A DNA stretch of 64,000 nucleotides from Olleya sediminilitoris (GCF_016785945.1 NZ_JAEMEF010000004.1:62001-126000); one strand, 5' to 3'. Positions 1 to 9,272 are shown, numbered from the stretch's first letter. Made by a program: numbers and translations. Notes: generated by a model from the letters alone, not told the origin.

Positions 1-414
1 TTACATAAAAATAATAAGTTAAAAGAAAAAACAGGCTTCTTAAACGGAAAAAAAGAAGGCGTGTATTGTGTTTGGTTTGAAAATAGTGTACTAAAATTAC
101 AGTCACATTACAAACAAAACGTTTTAGAAGGTAGTTATAAAACCTGGTGGCAAAACGGAACTTTAGCTTTAGATTGTAAGTATGTTAATGGAGCAGTAAA
201 TGGTGAAGCTTTATCATGGTACAATACTGGTCAATTATCAAAACAAAGGCAATTAGCTAATGGTAAAGAAGATGGTTTACAAAAAGCTTGGTTAAAAAAC
301 GGAAAGCTTTATGTAAATTATGAGGCTAAAAACGGAAGAATTTTTGGTATGAGACGAGCTAACTCTTGTTTTAAACTAGAAGACGAAGTTGTATTACTAG
401 ATAAAAAAGAATAA
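1..414 (+). CDS. YwqK-family MORN-like repeat protein, 5' truncated
   Basis: The frame is open from base 1 with no start, so the N-terminus lies outside the window; 137 residues are visible. They consist of about four repeats of roughly 23 residues with the pattern G-x-x-x-x-W-(F/W/Y)-x-(N/T)-(S/G)-x-L, for example GSYKTWWQNGTLALD, GEALSWYNTGQLSKQ and GLQKAWLKNGKLYVN. This is the MORN-like repeat of proteins annotated as YwqK-family antitoxins; a real antitoxin role is unproven, and in Flavobacteriaceae such genes often sit beside SCO1 genes. The stop codon TAA overlaps the ATG of the next gene by one base, so the two are probably translationally coupled. Confidence 0.75.
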   Translation, partial: LHKNNKLKEKTGFLNGKKEGVYCVWFENSVLKLQSHYKQNVLEGSYKTWWQNGTLALDCKYVNGAVNGEALSWYNTGQLSKQRQLANGKEDGLQKAWLKNGKLYVNYEAKNGRIFGMRRANSCFKLEDEVVLLDKKE

Positions 415-1085
415 TGAAACAGTTTTTAATACTCTTATTAATCATTTTTACTAGTTGCGATAGTAAAGTAAAAAAAGAAACTATTGTTATAGAAGAAAAT
501 AGTAGGACAGACTATTTACCGTATTATAATGATGAGTCTTTTACACCAAATTGGTTAACACCAAATAGTGATGCAGAAAGGGATTTTCATAAAATACCAG
601 AGTTTTCATTAATAAACCAACTAGGAGATACAATTACGCAAAGTACATTTAAGGGTAAAATTTATGTTACGGATTTCTTTTTTGCCACTTGTCCAGGAAT
701 CTGTCCCAAAATGACGGGTAACATGGCAAAAATACAAGAGGCATTTAAAGATGATGATGAGGTGTTATTACTGTCACATTCTGTGACACCAACTATAGAT
801 ACTGTAGCTGTTTTAAAAAAATATGCAACAGATTATAACGTAAAAGATAATAAATGGCACCTTGTTACAGGTGATAAAAATGAAATATATAATTTAGGAA
901 GAGAACAATATTTTGTCGAAAATGATTTAGGTGAAAGTAAAGATATTAATGATTTTTTACACACCGAAAATTTTTTACTAATAGACAAACAAAAACATAT
1001 TAGAGGAATTTATAATGGATTAAACAGAGCTTCAATAGCCCAATTAATCACAGATATAAAAACCTTAAAGCATGAAGGTAAATAA
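414..1085 (+). CDS. SCO1/SenC family copper chaperone lipoprotein
   Basis: Thioredoxin-fold protein of 223 residues that in this family delivers copper to the CuA site of cytochrome c oxidase. The N-terminus is a short lipoprotein signal ending FTSC (Cys15). The copper-binding CxxxC motif is present as TCPGICPKM (Cys93, Cys97) and the third ligand is probably His183 in FLHTENFLLI. It overlaps the upstream YwqK-like gene by one base. The spacer region around residues 25-50 is hydrophilic and would tether the domain to the membrane. The family assignment is firm; the exact target oxidase is not visible here. Confidence 0.92.
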   Translation: MKQFLILLLIIFTSCDSKVKKETIVIEENSRTDYLPYYNDESFTPNWLTPNSDAERDFHKIPEFSLINQLGDTITQSTFKGKIYVTDFFFATCPGICPKMTGNMAKIQEAFKDDDEVLLLSHSVTPTIDTVAVLKKYATDYNVKDNKWHLVTGDKNEIYNLGREQYFVENDLGESKDINDFLHTENFLLIDKQKHIRGIYNGLNRASIAQLITDIKTLKHEGK

Positions 1086-1106
1086 TTTTGGTTGATTATT
1101 TTTTTT

Positions 1107-1145
1107 GAAAAGCTTCGCTGTAATGGTGGAGCTTTTCTATTTTTA
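1107..1145 (+). terminator. Probable intrinsic terminator after the SCO1 gene
   Basis: The arms GAAAAGCTTC and GGAGCTTTTC (one mismatch) enclose a loop of about 11 bases and are followed by TATTTTTAT. It lies 21 bases after the SCO1 stop and 15 before the next start. The stem is imperfect, so confidence is moderate. Confidence 0.55.
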
Positions 1146-1159
1146 TGAAAATTTAAAAT

Positions 1160-2257
1160 ATGAAACAAACACTATATATTGTACTGAGCTTAACATTAAC
1201 AATAATTTTATTAAGTTGTGGAGCTGGCCAAAACAAATCAGAATTAAAAACAGAACAAAAAAGCTTCTCTTCTGTTAATATTGAAGTTTTAATTGAAGAA
1301 CAGACTCTTAATGTAAGAGCTATTGAAATAATGGATACTATTGGTTTAGCTTATTTAACCTCTGATGGTAAATTTGGAATGTATTTTCATAATGATGCAC
1401 CAGAGTTTAATTCAGTTAAAGATCTTTTTCCTATTCAAATAACACACGATACTATTACACCTAATTTTAGAGCTCTTGCTCTTGCTAATAATAAAGGTTA
1501 CGGTTTAAGTATTGGGTCACCTGCTTTGGTTTTTAATCTTGATATAGATTTGCATAAAAATAAAGTGGTTTATCAAGAAAATCATAGCAAAGCGTTTTAT
1601 GATTCGATGGAATTTTGGAATGACGAAGAAGGGATTGCAATTGGAGATCCTACAGATAATTGTCTAAGCATAATTATAACTAGAGACAAAGGTAAATCTT
1701 GGACTAAAATACCTTGTAGTAAGTTGCCTGAGGCAAAACCTGGTGAAGCTGCTTTTGCTGCAAGTGACACCAATATTGCTATAGTTGGAGATAATACTTG
1801 GGTTGCTACAGGAGGTAAAGCAAGTCGTGTTATGTTTTCACCAGATAAAGGGATGACTTGGGAAGTGTTTAATACTCCAATTATTCAAGGCTTAGAAACT
1901 ACGGGAATGTATAGTATAGATTTTTATGATCAAAACAATGGTTTCGCTATTGGTGGAGATTACACAAAAGCAGAGGATAACGTAGCTAATAAAATTATAA
2001 CTAAAGATGGAGGGAAAACTTGGAAAACAGTTTCTGATGGAGTAGGACCAGGTTACAGAAGTTGTGTTAAGTATGTGCCAAATAGTAATGCTAAACAACT
2101 AGTTGCTATTGGTTTTAAAGGTATAGATTATAGTGGTGATGCAGGACATACTTGGACGCATTTAAGTGACGATGGCTATTATACATTACGATTTGTAAAT
2201 GACAGTACAGCTTATGCTGCAGGAAATAAAAAGATTAGTAAACTTAGTTTTAAGTAG
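1160..2257 (+). CDS. BNR/Asp-box beta-propeller lipoprotein
   Basis: A 365-residue predicted exported lipoprotein (signal ending LLSCGAG, Cys20). Four Asp-box motifs of the form S-x-D-x-G-x-T/S-W are visible: RDKGKSWTKI, SPDKGMTWEVF, TKDGGKTWKTV and SGDAGHTWTHL. This marks a BNR-type six- or seven-bladed propeller like those in sialidases and the photosystem assembly factor Ycf48. Relatives in Flavobacteriaceae are often called oxidoreductase, for which I see no cofactor motif. No sialidase catalytic arginine triad or Tyr/Glu pair can be recognised, so an enzymatic role is not supported; binding or assembly is more likely. It is flanked by two terminators and looks monocistronic. Confidence 0.75.
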   Translation: MKQTLYIVLSLTLTIILLSCGAGQNKSELKTEQKSFSSVNIEVLIEEQTLNVRAIEIMDTIGLAYLTSDGKFGMYFHNDAPEFNSVKDLFPIQITHDTITPNFRALALANNKGYGLSIGSPALVFNLDIDLHKNKVVYQENHSKAFYDSMEFWNDEEGIAIGDPTDNCLSIIITRDKGKSWTKIPCSKLPEAKPGEAAFAASDTNIAIVGDNTWVATGGKASRVMFSPDKGMTWEVFNTPIIQGLETTGMYSIDFYDQNNGFAIGGDYTKAEDNVANKIITKDGGKTWKTVSDGVGPGYRSCVKYVPNSNAKQLVAIGFKGIDYSGDAGHTWTHLSDDGYYTLRFVNDSTAYAAGNKKISKLSFK

Positions 2258-2292
2258 ACTGATTATAAAAGTAATACTCCATATTAAACAAT

Positions 2293-2320
2293 AAAAAAGA
2301 AGCCATTTGGCTTCTTTTTT
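2293..2320. terminator. Bidirectional intrinsic terminator between convergent genes
   Basis: Perfect inverted repeat AAAAAAGAAGCC-ATTT-GGCTTCTTTTTT. It lies between the BNR protein (plus) and the Spy-like gene (minus) and has U-tracts on both strands. Confidence 0.9.
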
Positions 2321-2324
2321 ATTC

Positions 2325-2765
2325 TTAATTTTTTCGGTGTCTACCTCGATATTCTTCAATCATTTTTTTCTTAAATGTACGTTCTGAATTAAATAATAGT
2401 ACAATTTTCTTGTAGTTTATAATTTTAGAAAGTTTAGCGACGTAATCTTTATCCATTTTAAATTTAGTAGCTTCTAATTCTTGCATTTCTTTTACAAGTT
2501 GTTCTGCTTGACTTTCTGTTAGTTTTTGTGCATCAACACGTTTTCTTTTTTCAGAATAGGATTCACGTATTTTGTGTCGCTCCTCTTCAAACTTGTTATA
2601 AATAGGCCAAAAAGCTTCGGCTTCTTTAGTGGTTAAATCTAATTGCTCTGTAATATGAGCAACTTTAAGAGCTTTAATTTTTTCGTGTTGTTTTTCTTTG
2701 TCTCTCTGTGCAAAAGCACTAAAAGAAAACAATAAAACTAGTGCTATTAATATGTTTTTTTTCAT
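2325..2765 (-). CDS. Spy/CpxP-like periplasmic protein of an ECF sigma operon
   Basis: A 146-residue exported protein with a clear signal peptide ending at SFSAFAQ. The mature part is almost entirely charged helix, with a segment LDLTTKEAEAFWPIYNKFEE that resembles the LTxxQ-type segment of Spy/CpxP proteins and is typical of flavobacterial proteins annotated as sensors of ECF-type sigma factors. It is the last gene of a three-gene minus-strand operon (sigma, membrane anti-sigma-like protein, this protein), with a 13-base gap to the previous gene. I infer a periplasmic chaperone or stress-sensing role. The family resemblance is good but the ligand is unknown. Confidence 0.72.
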   Translation of the reverse strand: MKKNILIALVLLFSFSAFAQRDKEKQHEKIKALKVAHITEQLDLTTKEAEAFWPIYNKFEEERHKIRESYSEKRKRVDAQKLTESQAEQLVKEMQELEATKFKMDKDYVAKLSKIINYKKIVLLFNSERTFKKKMIEEYRGRHRKN

Positions 2766-2778
2766 TTTTAATATTTTT

Positions 2779-3264
2779 TTATTCTTGATAGAAGTCGTTT
2801 AAATCTATATCATCTAAATAATCGTCAACCTCTATGGTATTATAATCAATAAAATCTGTTTGGGATAATTCTGTGTCATTAATTAAAAGATTTAAATCAT
2901 TTAATTCAATTTCGTCTAAAATATAATTTTCAACAGTATCAGTATCTAAAGCATCTAATGTTGTTGGAGATGATTTAAATAAATTCAGGCTATAAAATAA
3001 CATCAATGCAGCTGCAATACTAGATACAGATAGTAATGTTTTTTTTGTAAATAACTTATAAACTTTTGGTTCTGGTTTATTTATTTTAGATAATACTGAA
3101 GCTTCAATTGTATCAAAATAGTCTTCAGGAACCTTAAATCCAGAGGATTTAGATTGGGTTTCTAAATGTATTTGTGTAAGCATTTTGTCTTCTAATCCTT
3201 CAAAATAATTTTCAGGAATTTTAAAACCAGAAGCTTGTGTTGTATTTAATAGTTTCTTTTTCAT
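2779..3264 (-). CDS. Putative anti-sigma membrane protein with duplicated GFKxPExYF motif
   Basis: A 161-residue protein with one transmembrane segment around residues 74-93 (LLSVSSIAAALMLFYSLNLF). The cytoplasmic N-terminal half contains an internal duplication, SGFKIPENYFEGLEDKML and SGFKVPEDYFDTIEASVL, about 30 residues apart. The C-terminal outer part is very acidic (Asp/Glu-rich with DDYLDDIDLNDFYQE near the end). Its position between an ECF sigma gene and a Spy-like gene suggests it sequesters the sigma factor. There is no zinc-binding HxxxCxxC motif of the ZAS anti-sigma family, so the assignment rests on context. Confidence 0.6.
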   Translation of the reverse strand: MKKKLLNTTQASGFKIPENYFEGLEDKMLTQIHLETQSKSSGFKVPEDYFDTIEASVLSKINKPEPKVYKLFTKKTLLSVSSIAAALMLFYSLNLFKSSPTTLDALDTDTVENYILDEIELNDLNLLINDTELSQTDFIDYNTIEVDDYLDDIDLNDFYQE

Positions 3265-3297
3265 TGTATTAATAGGACTTTAAAAAAGTAAAATAGT

Positions 3298-3843
3298 TTA
3301 ATTGTCTTTTAAATAGGTTTCAATTTTTTTTGCTGCAATGTGGTAAGAGGCTTTTAAAGCGCCTTCGCTAGTCTCTAAAATTTCTGACAATTCGTTGTAT
3401 TTTAATTCTTGAAAATATTTCATATTAAAAACTAATTGTTGTTTTTCTGGAAGTGTTGCAATAGCTTTTTGAAGTTTTAATTGAATATCATCGCCTTCAA
3501 AATACACATCAGATTGTAAACTATCTATAGCTAATTGGTTAACTTCTTCATTACTGCTGTTTTTTATTCTAGAATTTCGTTTTATATGAGTTAATGCTTC
3601 GTTAGTTGCAATTCTATACATCCACGAATATAATTTACTATCACCTTTAAAAGAATTTATGTTTTTAAAAATTTTTATAAAGGTATTTTGTAAAACATCA
3701 TCTGTATCATCATGAGATTTTACAATATGACGAATGTGCCAATACAAACGCTCTTTATAAAGCGATATTAGTTTTTTAAATGCTGCATCTTTGTCTTTTT
3801 CAGACTGTAATTGTTGCAGTAAAAGTGTTTCTTCTTGTAACAT
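3298..3843 (-). CDS. RNA polymerase ECF sigma-70 factor
   Basis: A 181-residue sigma factor. Region 2 is seen as DDVLQNTFIKIFKNINSFKGDSKLYSWMYRIATNEA in overlapping pieces near residues 47-83. Region 4 follows as LPEKQQLVFNMKYFQELKYNELSEIL near residues 132-158, then SEGALKASYHIAAKKIETYL for the DNA-recognition helix. It is the first gene of the operon with the anti-sigma-like and Spy-like genes (33- and 13-base gaps), a common flavobacterial arrangement. Upstream, a 9-bp direct repeat (3946-3975) may be an activator site. Confidence 0.9.
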   Translation of the reverse strand: MLQEETLLLQQLQSEKDKDAAFKKLISLYKERLYWHIRHIVKSHDDTDDVLQNTFIKIFKNINSFKGDSKLYSWMYRIATNEALTHIKRNSRIKNSSNEEVNQLAIDSLQSDVYFEGDDIQLKLQKAIATLPEKQQLVFNMKYFQELKYNELSEILETSEGALKASYHIAAKKIETYLKDN

Positions 3844-3945
3844 ACATTAAGTTAGACTGTAATTTAACACAAAAGTTTAATTTAAAAAAGTAAGAATAAT
3901 CTTGTTGTTTAAAGTGTTGTTTTTTAGTTGATTGAATCGGTTGAT

Positions 3946-3975
3946 ACGATTAAGAGTTGTGTTTTAACGATTAAG
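3946..3975. promoter_or_regulatory. Direct repeat ACGATTAAG x2, possible activator site of the sigma operon
   Basis: ACGATTAAG occurs at 3946-3954 and again at 3967-3975, separated by 12 bases, so centres are 21 bp apart (two helical turns). The repeats lie 100-130 bp upstream of the minus-strand sigma gene, and no other gene start is near. The 9-bp/12-bp geometry is that of LytTR-type regulator sites, although the sequence does not match the classical LytTR consensus. The regulator is unknown. Confidence 0.35.
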
Positions 3976-4063
3976 CGTTTTTTTTTCTTGTTTAGTGTTA
4001 AAAAAGGTTTACTTTTGTCTTGTAAGCGTATTTATGTTGTTAGCCCCAAATCTAACAACTGAT

Positions 4064-4098
4064 AAAAAAAAGGATAAACAATTGTTTATCCTTTTTTT
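4064..4098. terminator. Intrinsic terminator of the ABC exporter gene
   Basis: Long perfect hairpin with arms AAAAAAAAGGATAAACAA and TTGTTTATCCTTTTTTT, immediately downstream of the minus-strand exporter stop at 4117. Confidence 0.85.
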
Positions 4099-4116
4099 GA
4101 TTTATATATATTGTAA

Positions 4117-5955
4117 TTATTCAAAGCTTTGCATTTCTACCAGCTTTTTATACATTCCGTTTTTATCTAATAGTTGAGTGTGTGTACCTTGTTCTACAAT
4201 TTCTCCTTTTTGCATCACAATAATTTGATCTGCATTTTGTATGGTTGATAGCCTGTGTGCAATAATAATAGATGTTCTGTTTTTCATCATATTTTCTAAA
4301 GCAACTTGGACTAAACGCTCACTTTCAGTGTCTAAAGCAGAGGTCGCTTCATCTAATATCATAATTGGAGGGTTTTTAAGTACAGCTCTTGCAATACTTA
4401 AACGTTGTTTTTGTCCACCAGAAAAATTATTTCCAGCATCTCCAACATTTGTTTCTATACCGTTTGGTAATTCGCTAACAAACTCCCAAGCATTTGCAAT
4501 TTTCAAAGCGTCAATAATTTGGTCTTCGGTTGCATTAGGTTTACCAATTAATATATTATTTTTTATGGTGTCATTAAATAAAATTGAGTCTTGTGTTACT
4601 AAGCCCATTAGATTACGTAATGATTTTTTTGTCACCTTTTTTATGTCATTACCATCAATCGTAATGTTTCCTTCATTTACATCGTAAAAACGAGTTAGTA
4701 AATTAGCTATTGTACTTTTTCCACTTCCAGATTGTCCTACAAGAGCAACAGATTTTCCTTTAGGTACTTTTAAGCTGAATTTTTTAAGTACATTTTCATC
4801 TTCGTATCTAAAATTGATGTTTTGGATATTAATTTCATTTGAAAAGCCTGTTAAGTTAATAGCATCAGTATTTGATGTTATGGTTTCTTCCTGTTCTAAT
4901 ATTTCAAACACACGCTCTGCAGCTGCTAGTCCATTTTTTACAGAATAGGATGCTTTAGATATTGCTTTTGCTGGTGTTAAAATATTATAAGCTAATAGTA
5001 GATACACTAAAAATAATTCACCTTCCAGTGTTTTTTCAACTAATACTAGATTACCTCCATACCATAAAAGAATAGCAATTGTAACAATACCCATAAATTC
5101 ACTCATTGGCGAGGCTAAGTTGTTTTTGTTACCAATACTGTTGGATAATTTTAATAAACGGTCAACAGAATTATTGAATTTTTTTCTAAAACTAGATTCT
5201 GCATTGTAGCTTTTAACAACCTTCAATCCTGTTAAGCTTTCTTCTACAATTGATATGAGTTTTCCTGATTCTTCTTGAGCTTTTGTTGATTTTGATTTTA
5301 AATTTTTACCGATTCTAGAAATTATAAAACCAGAAATAGGCATGAAAACAAAAACAAAAAGTGTAAGATTTACACTAATTTTTAACATGGCATAAATCGT
5401 AAATAGTATTGTTAAAGGCTCTCTAACAATAAGTTCTAAAATAACAAAAAATGACGATTGTACTTGGCTAATATCACCTAACATTCTAGCCATTATATCT
5501 CCTTTTGTACGATTTGAATAAAAAGGGATTGATAAGCTAATAATCTTCTGATACATTTTTTTACGTAAATCACTTAATACTCCATTTTTTAAATGCATCA
5601 TATGAAAGGATGCTAAATAGTTAAATAAGTTTTTAAGTAAAAATGTAGTAATTACCAAACCTACAGCTAACAATAACGAGTATTGAGGACCATGGATTTG
5701 ATTAAGATTACCAATTTCATAAAAGAATGAATCTTTTAAATAATCAGTAATACTCCAAATATCTGTGTAAACAGGTTTTTTAAGAATAGTTGTGGTCTCT
5801 GATTTTTTTTGAAATAGCACTTCCAACAATGGAAACATTGTTATAAATGATAATGTGCTAAAAAGCGCATATAGAATATTAAAAATGATATTCATCACTA
5901 TATTAAACTTATAAGGTTTAATATATGGGATTATTTTTTTTAAGTTTTGATCCAT
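4117..5955 (-). CDS. MsbA-type ABC exporter, fused permease and ATPase
   Basis: A 612-residue half-transporter with an N-terminal six-helix ABC transmembrane domain (about residues 15-330) and a C-terminal nucleotide-binding domain. Walker A is GQSGSGKST near residue 400, the signature is FSGGQKQRLSIARA, Walker B is IMILDEATSALD and the H-loop is IAHRLST. It belongs to the lipid/multidrug exporter group; MsbA homologues flip lipid A-core. The substrate cannot be read from sequence. Its ATG begins directly after the stop of the phosphohexomutase gene with no intervening base, so the two are co-transcribed, which fits export of a sugar-containing lipid. Confidence 0.88.
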   Translation of the reverse strand: MDQNLKKIIPYIKPYKFNIVMNIIFNILYALFSTLSFITMFPLLEVLFQKKSETTTILKKPVYTDIWSITDYLKDSFFYEIGNLNQIHGPQYSLLLAVGLVITTFLLKNLFNYLASFHMMHLKNGVLSDLRKKMYQKIISLSIPFYSNRTKGDIMARMLGDISQVQSSFFVILELIVREPLTILFTIYAMLKISVNLTLFVFVFMPISGFIISRIGKNLKSKSTKAQEESGKLISIVEESLTGLKVVKSYNAESSFRKKFNNSVDRLLKLSNSIGNKNNLASPMSEFMGIVTIAILLWYGGNLVLVEKTLEGELFLVYLLLAYNILTPAKAISKASYSVKNGLAAAERVFEILEQEETITSNTDAINLTGFSNEINIQNINFRYEDENVLKKFSLKVPKGKSVALVGQSGSGKSTIANLLTRFYDVNEGNITIDGNDIKKVTKKSLRNLMGLVTQDSILFNDTIKNNILIGKPNATEDQIIDALKIANAWEFVSELPNGIETNVGDAGNNFSGGQKQRLSIARAVLKNPPIMILDEATSALDTESERLVQVALENMMKNRTSIIIAHRLSTIQNADQIIVMQKGEIVEQGTHTQLLDKNGMYKKLVEMQSFE

Positions 5956-7686
5956 TTAATTTAACTGCATATCTTTTAATATAGCATCAATCTTTGATTC
6001 CAATTTCTGTTCCGTAGCTTCAAAATCTGACACATTGTCTAAAGTAGTATTGACGCTAATGTAAAATTTTATTTTAGGCTCTGTACCACTTGGTCTTAAG
6101 GCTATTTTGCTTCCGTCTTCAGTATAATAAATTAATACATTTGATTTAGGGATATCAATAGTGCTTGTAGTATTGTTTATAGTATTTTTTGATTCAGATA
6201 ATTGGTAATCTTCAATTTTAACAACTTTAGATCCATTAACGGTCGTTAATGGGTTTTCTCTTGCATCAATCATCATTTGCTTGATTTCTTGTGCGCCTTC
6301 AATGCCTTTTTTAGTCATTGATATTAGTCTTTCTTTATAAAAGCCATGTTTTATATATAAGCTTATTAGTTCTTTATAAAAGCTACTACCTTTTGCTTTG
6401 GCTTGTGCAGCAATTTCGCAAGCTAATAGTGCAGATGTTACTGCATCTTTATCACGCACAAAATCACCAACCATAAATCCAAAACTTTCTTCTCCACCAC
6501 CAATAAATTCTTGGTTAGGAAAATCTTTAATCATTTTAGCAATCCATTTAAATCCTGTTAAACCTACTTTGCATTCTACATTATATGCTTTAGCTAAAGC
6601 AGACATCATTGGAGTAGATACAATTGTACTTCCTATAAATTGATTGTTATTAATTTTATTATTGTTTTTCCATTGGTCTAATAAAAACTGAGTCATCATG
6701 ACCATGGTTTGGTTTCCGTTTAATAAAATCATTTTATTATCCAACCCTCTAACAGCAATACCAACTCTGTCGCTATCGGGATCTGTACCAATAACGATGT
6801 CTCCATCTACTTTTTCTGCTAACTCTAAAGCCATTTTTAATGCTTCAGGTTCTTCTGGATTTGGAGATTTTACAGTTGGGAAATCACCATTAGGTTCGCG
6901 TTGTTCTTCAACAATATGTACGTTGTTATAACCAGCACGTTTAAGGGTTTCTGGTATGGTTGTAATTGATGTACCATGTAATGATGTAAAAACAACATTT
7001 AAATTGTCTTTATCTTTTTGTGGTGTGTCAAAACTTCCGTTTTTTACTGAAGCATCAATAAACACATCATCAACTTCTTGTCCAATATACTCTATTAATT
7101 CAGGCTTAGCTTCAAATTTAATTTCAGCATAATCTAAAGCGTTAATAATATTAATTATTTGTGCATCTTGTGGTGGTACTAATTGTCCACCATCTTGCCA
7201 ATATACTTTGTAACCATTGTATTCTGGAGGATTGTGTGATGCTGTAAGTACAATACCACAATGACAATCTAAGTGTTTTAAGGCAAAAGATAACTCTGGA
7301 GTAGGACGTAGGTCTTCAAATAAATAGACTTTTATATTATTTGCAGAAAAAACATCTGCAACAACCTTTGCTAAACTTTTACTATTGTGTCTGCAATCAA
7401 AAGCGATAGCTACTTTATGGTCTTCTCCAGGAAAAACGGTTTGCATATAATTGCTAATACCTTGTGTGTTTTTACCTAGTGTGTATTTGTTAATACGGTT
7501 TGTACCAATACCCATTACACCACGCATACCTCCTGTACCAAACTCTAAGTCTTTATAAAAACTTTCATTTAGCTCATTAGGTTGTGTTGCTATTAGGTTT
7601 TTTATATGGTCTTGTGTGTCTTGGTCAAAAGTTGGTGTAAGCCAAGTGTTTACTCGGTTTAAAAGTTCTGGTTCAATATGTCTCAT
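5956..7686 (-). CDS. Phospho-sugar mutase (phosphoglucomutase/phosphomannomutase family)
   Basis: A 576-residue alpha-D-phosphohexomutase, the length expected for Bacteroidota enzymes. The phosphoserine loop is TASHNP with Ser150, and the metal-binding loop is [13 protein letters not shown]. The sugar-binding loop [10 protein letters not shown] and the C-terminal phosphate-binding loop [12 protein letters not shown] are also present, so all four family signatures are intact. It interconverts hexose 1- and 6-phosphates and feeds nucleotide-sugar synthesis; glucose versus mannose preference cannot be decided here. It lies upstream of, and abuts, the ABC exporter gene. Confidence 0.93.
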   Translation of the reverse strand: MRHIEPELLNRVNTWLTPTFDQDTQDHIKNLIATQPNELNESFYKDLEFGTGGMRGVMGIGTNRINKYTLGKNTQGISNYMQTVFPGEDHKVAIAFDCRHNSKSLAKVVADVFSANNIKVYLFEDLRPTPELSFALKHLDCHCGIVLTASHNPPEYNGYKVYWQDGGQLVPPQDAQIINIINALDYAEIKFEAKPELIEYIGQEVDDVFIDASVKNGSFDTPQKDKDNLNVVFTSLHGTSITTIPETLKRAGYNNVHIVEEQREPNGDFPTVKSPNPEEPEALKMALELAEKVDGDIVIGTDPDSDRVGIAVRGLDNKMILLNGNQTMVMMTQFLLDQWKNNNKINNNQFIGSTIVSTPMMSALAKAYNVECKVGLTGFKWIAKMIKDFPNQEFIGGGEESFGFMVGDFVRDKDAVTSALLACEIAAQAKAKGSSFYKELISLYIKHGFYKERLISMTKKGIEGAQEIKQMMIDARENPLTTVNGSKVVKIEDYQLSESKNTINNTTSTIDIPKSNVLIYYTEDGSKIALRPSGTEPKIKFYISVNTTLDNVSDFEATEQKLESKIDAILKDMQLN

Positions 7687-7751
7687 AGGTTTACTTTTTT
7701 AATACTTGGTGATTGTATAAACTATTGATTAAGTGCTAGTAATAATGTGTT

Positions 7752-8705
7752 TTACTCACCTAAATTTAAGGATTCTTTAATTAAATAGCGTTTTTTTTCT
7801 GATTTTTGACGTAAAATTATTTCACCTAAAAAACCAGCCACAAAAAACTGAGATCCTAATATCATGGTTACTAATGCTAGATAAAATTGTGGTCTTTGGG
7901 TAATTAGTCTGCCAGAGGTGTTAAAAAAGAGTTTGTCTATTCCTAAATACAAAGCAAAAACAAGTCCTAAGCCAAACATAATAACGCCTAAAGCACCAAA
8001 TAGATGCATTGGTCTTTTTCCAAATCTTGATAAAAACCAAATAGTTATTAAGTCTAAAAATCCATTAACAAAGCGGTCCATTCCAAATTTAGTTTCGCCA
8101 TATTTTCTGGCTTGATGTTGGACTATTTTTTCGCCAATATTAGAAAAACCAGCGTTTTTAGCTAAAACAGGAATGTATCTGTGCATTTCTCCGTTTACAT
8201 CAATATTTTTAACAACATCTTTATGGTAAGCTTTAAGTCCGCAATTAAAGTCATTAAGTTGGACACCAGAAGTTTTTCTTGCTGCCCAATTAAATAATTT
8301 AGAAGGTAAGTTTTTAGTTAACTTATTATCGTAACGCTTTTTTTTCCATCCAGAAACTAACTCAAACCCTTGGTTGGTAATCATGTTATAAAGTTCTGGT
8401 ATTTCATCTGGATTATCTTGTAAGTCGGCATCCATAGTAATAATAACGTCACCTTCAGCTTTAGCAAATCCAGCGTGCAGTGCTTGAGATTTCCCAAAGT
8501 TTTTTAAAAATCTAATACCTTTTACATTGCTATCTTTAGCTTGTAGAGCAGTAATAGTTTTCCAGGATTGGTCTGTACTACCATCGTCGATAAAAAGTAT
8601 TTCATATGAAAAACCATTGGATTGCATTACATTTGCTATCCAATGGTGTAACTCTGTTAAAGACTCTTCTTCGTTAAGTAGTGGTATGACTACTGATATG
8701 TTCAT
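7752..8705 (-). CDS. Family 2 glycosyltransferase of the polyprenyl-phosphate type
   Basis: A 317-residue enzyme with a GT-A domain (ISVVIPLLNEEESLTELH at the N-terminus, FIDDGSTDQSW, and the metal motif DADLQDNP) followed by two transmembrane helices near residues 230-295. This layout matches the GtrB/ArnC/DPM1-like family that transfers a sugar from a nucleotide to undecaprenyl phosphate at the inner membrane. Its product would serve a GT-C enzyme; a GT87-type gene lies at 27319-28914, though a link is only inference. It is 66 bases upstream of the phosphohexomutase start on the same strand. Confidence 0.88.
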   Translation of the reverse strand: MNISVVIPLLNEEESLTELHHWIANVMQSNGFSYEILFIDDGSTDQSWKTITALQAKDSNVKGIRFLKNFGKSQALHAGFAKAEGDVIITMDADLQDNPDEIPELYNMITNQGFELVSGWKKKRYDNKLTKNLPSKLFNWAARKTSGVQLNDFNCGLKAYHKDVVKNIDVNGEMHRYIPVLAKNAGFSNIGEKIVQHQARKYGETKFGMDRFVNGFLDLITIWFLSRFGKRPMHLFGALGVIMFGLGLVFALYLGIDKLFFNTSGRLITQRPQFYLALVTMILGSQFFVAGFLGEIILRQKSEKKRYLIKESLNLGE

Positions 8706-8741
8706 AATTTAATTTGAAAAATATTTTCAAATATAAAACTA

Positions 8742-9272
8742 TTATAAGTCTTCGTTGTTTTTTTTCATTATTAATGAAATTATTAGACCAATTACACTAT
8801 AAATTATTAATTGAATTATTACTGACTGTACCATACTACTAATAGCAAATTGACTTGGTGAATTTTCCATTTGGTTCAATGCATCAGCTAAAGCGTCTTC
8901 AGGAGTGTTAAAATTTCTCATCATTTCAATAGATTTTTCAATAACAAGTTCTTTTAAAGTAACTGCTGCTTCTGGATCAATAAAATTAAAAATTATAACA
9001 CTTATAACTGCATTAATTAAAATACCAATCATAACTGTGATAAAATAGGCTGTAAAGGCTTCTTTAAAACTAATGTAACCACCTAAAGCACTTTTAGATT
9101 TGCTTACAGCTATTATACCAAAGACTATAATAGCGACAAACAAACTAATACCTAACCATGCTTGGGTCAGTAATTCAAGATTAGTAGCATAAGCAATTAC
9201 TGTAACGGAAGACAGTATCACTCCAAGATAAATACCAAAATTTGTAGCAATAGATTTAATAGTTTTGTCCAT
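8742..9272 (-). CDS. DUF4199 membrane protein
   Basis: A 176-residue integral membrane protein with four predicted helices: two near the N-terminus (GVILSSVTVIAYATNLELL and the following WLGISLFVAIIVFGIIAV), a third around residues 73-98 and one at the C-terminus (IIQLIIYSVIGLIISLIM). The order and the SALGGYISFKEAFTAYFITV segment match DUF4199, a Bacteroidota family of unknown function that frequently precedes a GT2 glycosyltransferase gene, as here (36-base gap). I cannot assign a role. Confidence 0.8.
   Translation of the reverse strand: MDKTIKSIATNFGIYLGVILSSVTVIAYATNLELLTQAWLGISLFVAIIVFGIIAVSKSKSALGGYISFKEAFTAYFITVMIGILINAVISVIIFNFIDPEAAVTLKELVIEKSIEMMRNFNTPEDALADALNQMENSPSQFAISSMVQSVIIQLIIYSVIGLIISLIMKKNNEDL

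Noticed and set aside
1-414. A functional toxin-antitoxin module at the window start.
   Set aside because: Only the MORN-like fragment is visible, no toxin gene is seen, and the SCO1 gene is its neighbour. The YwqK antitoxin name is conventional.
3995-4177. A plus-strand frame of 60 codons starting MLKKVYFCLVSVFMLL.
   Set aside because: It runs through the terminator hairpin at 4064-4098 and into the 3' end of the ABC exporter gene on the other strand, with no conserved features.
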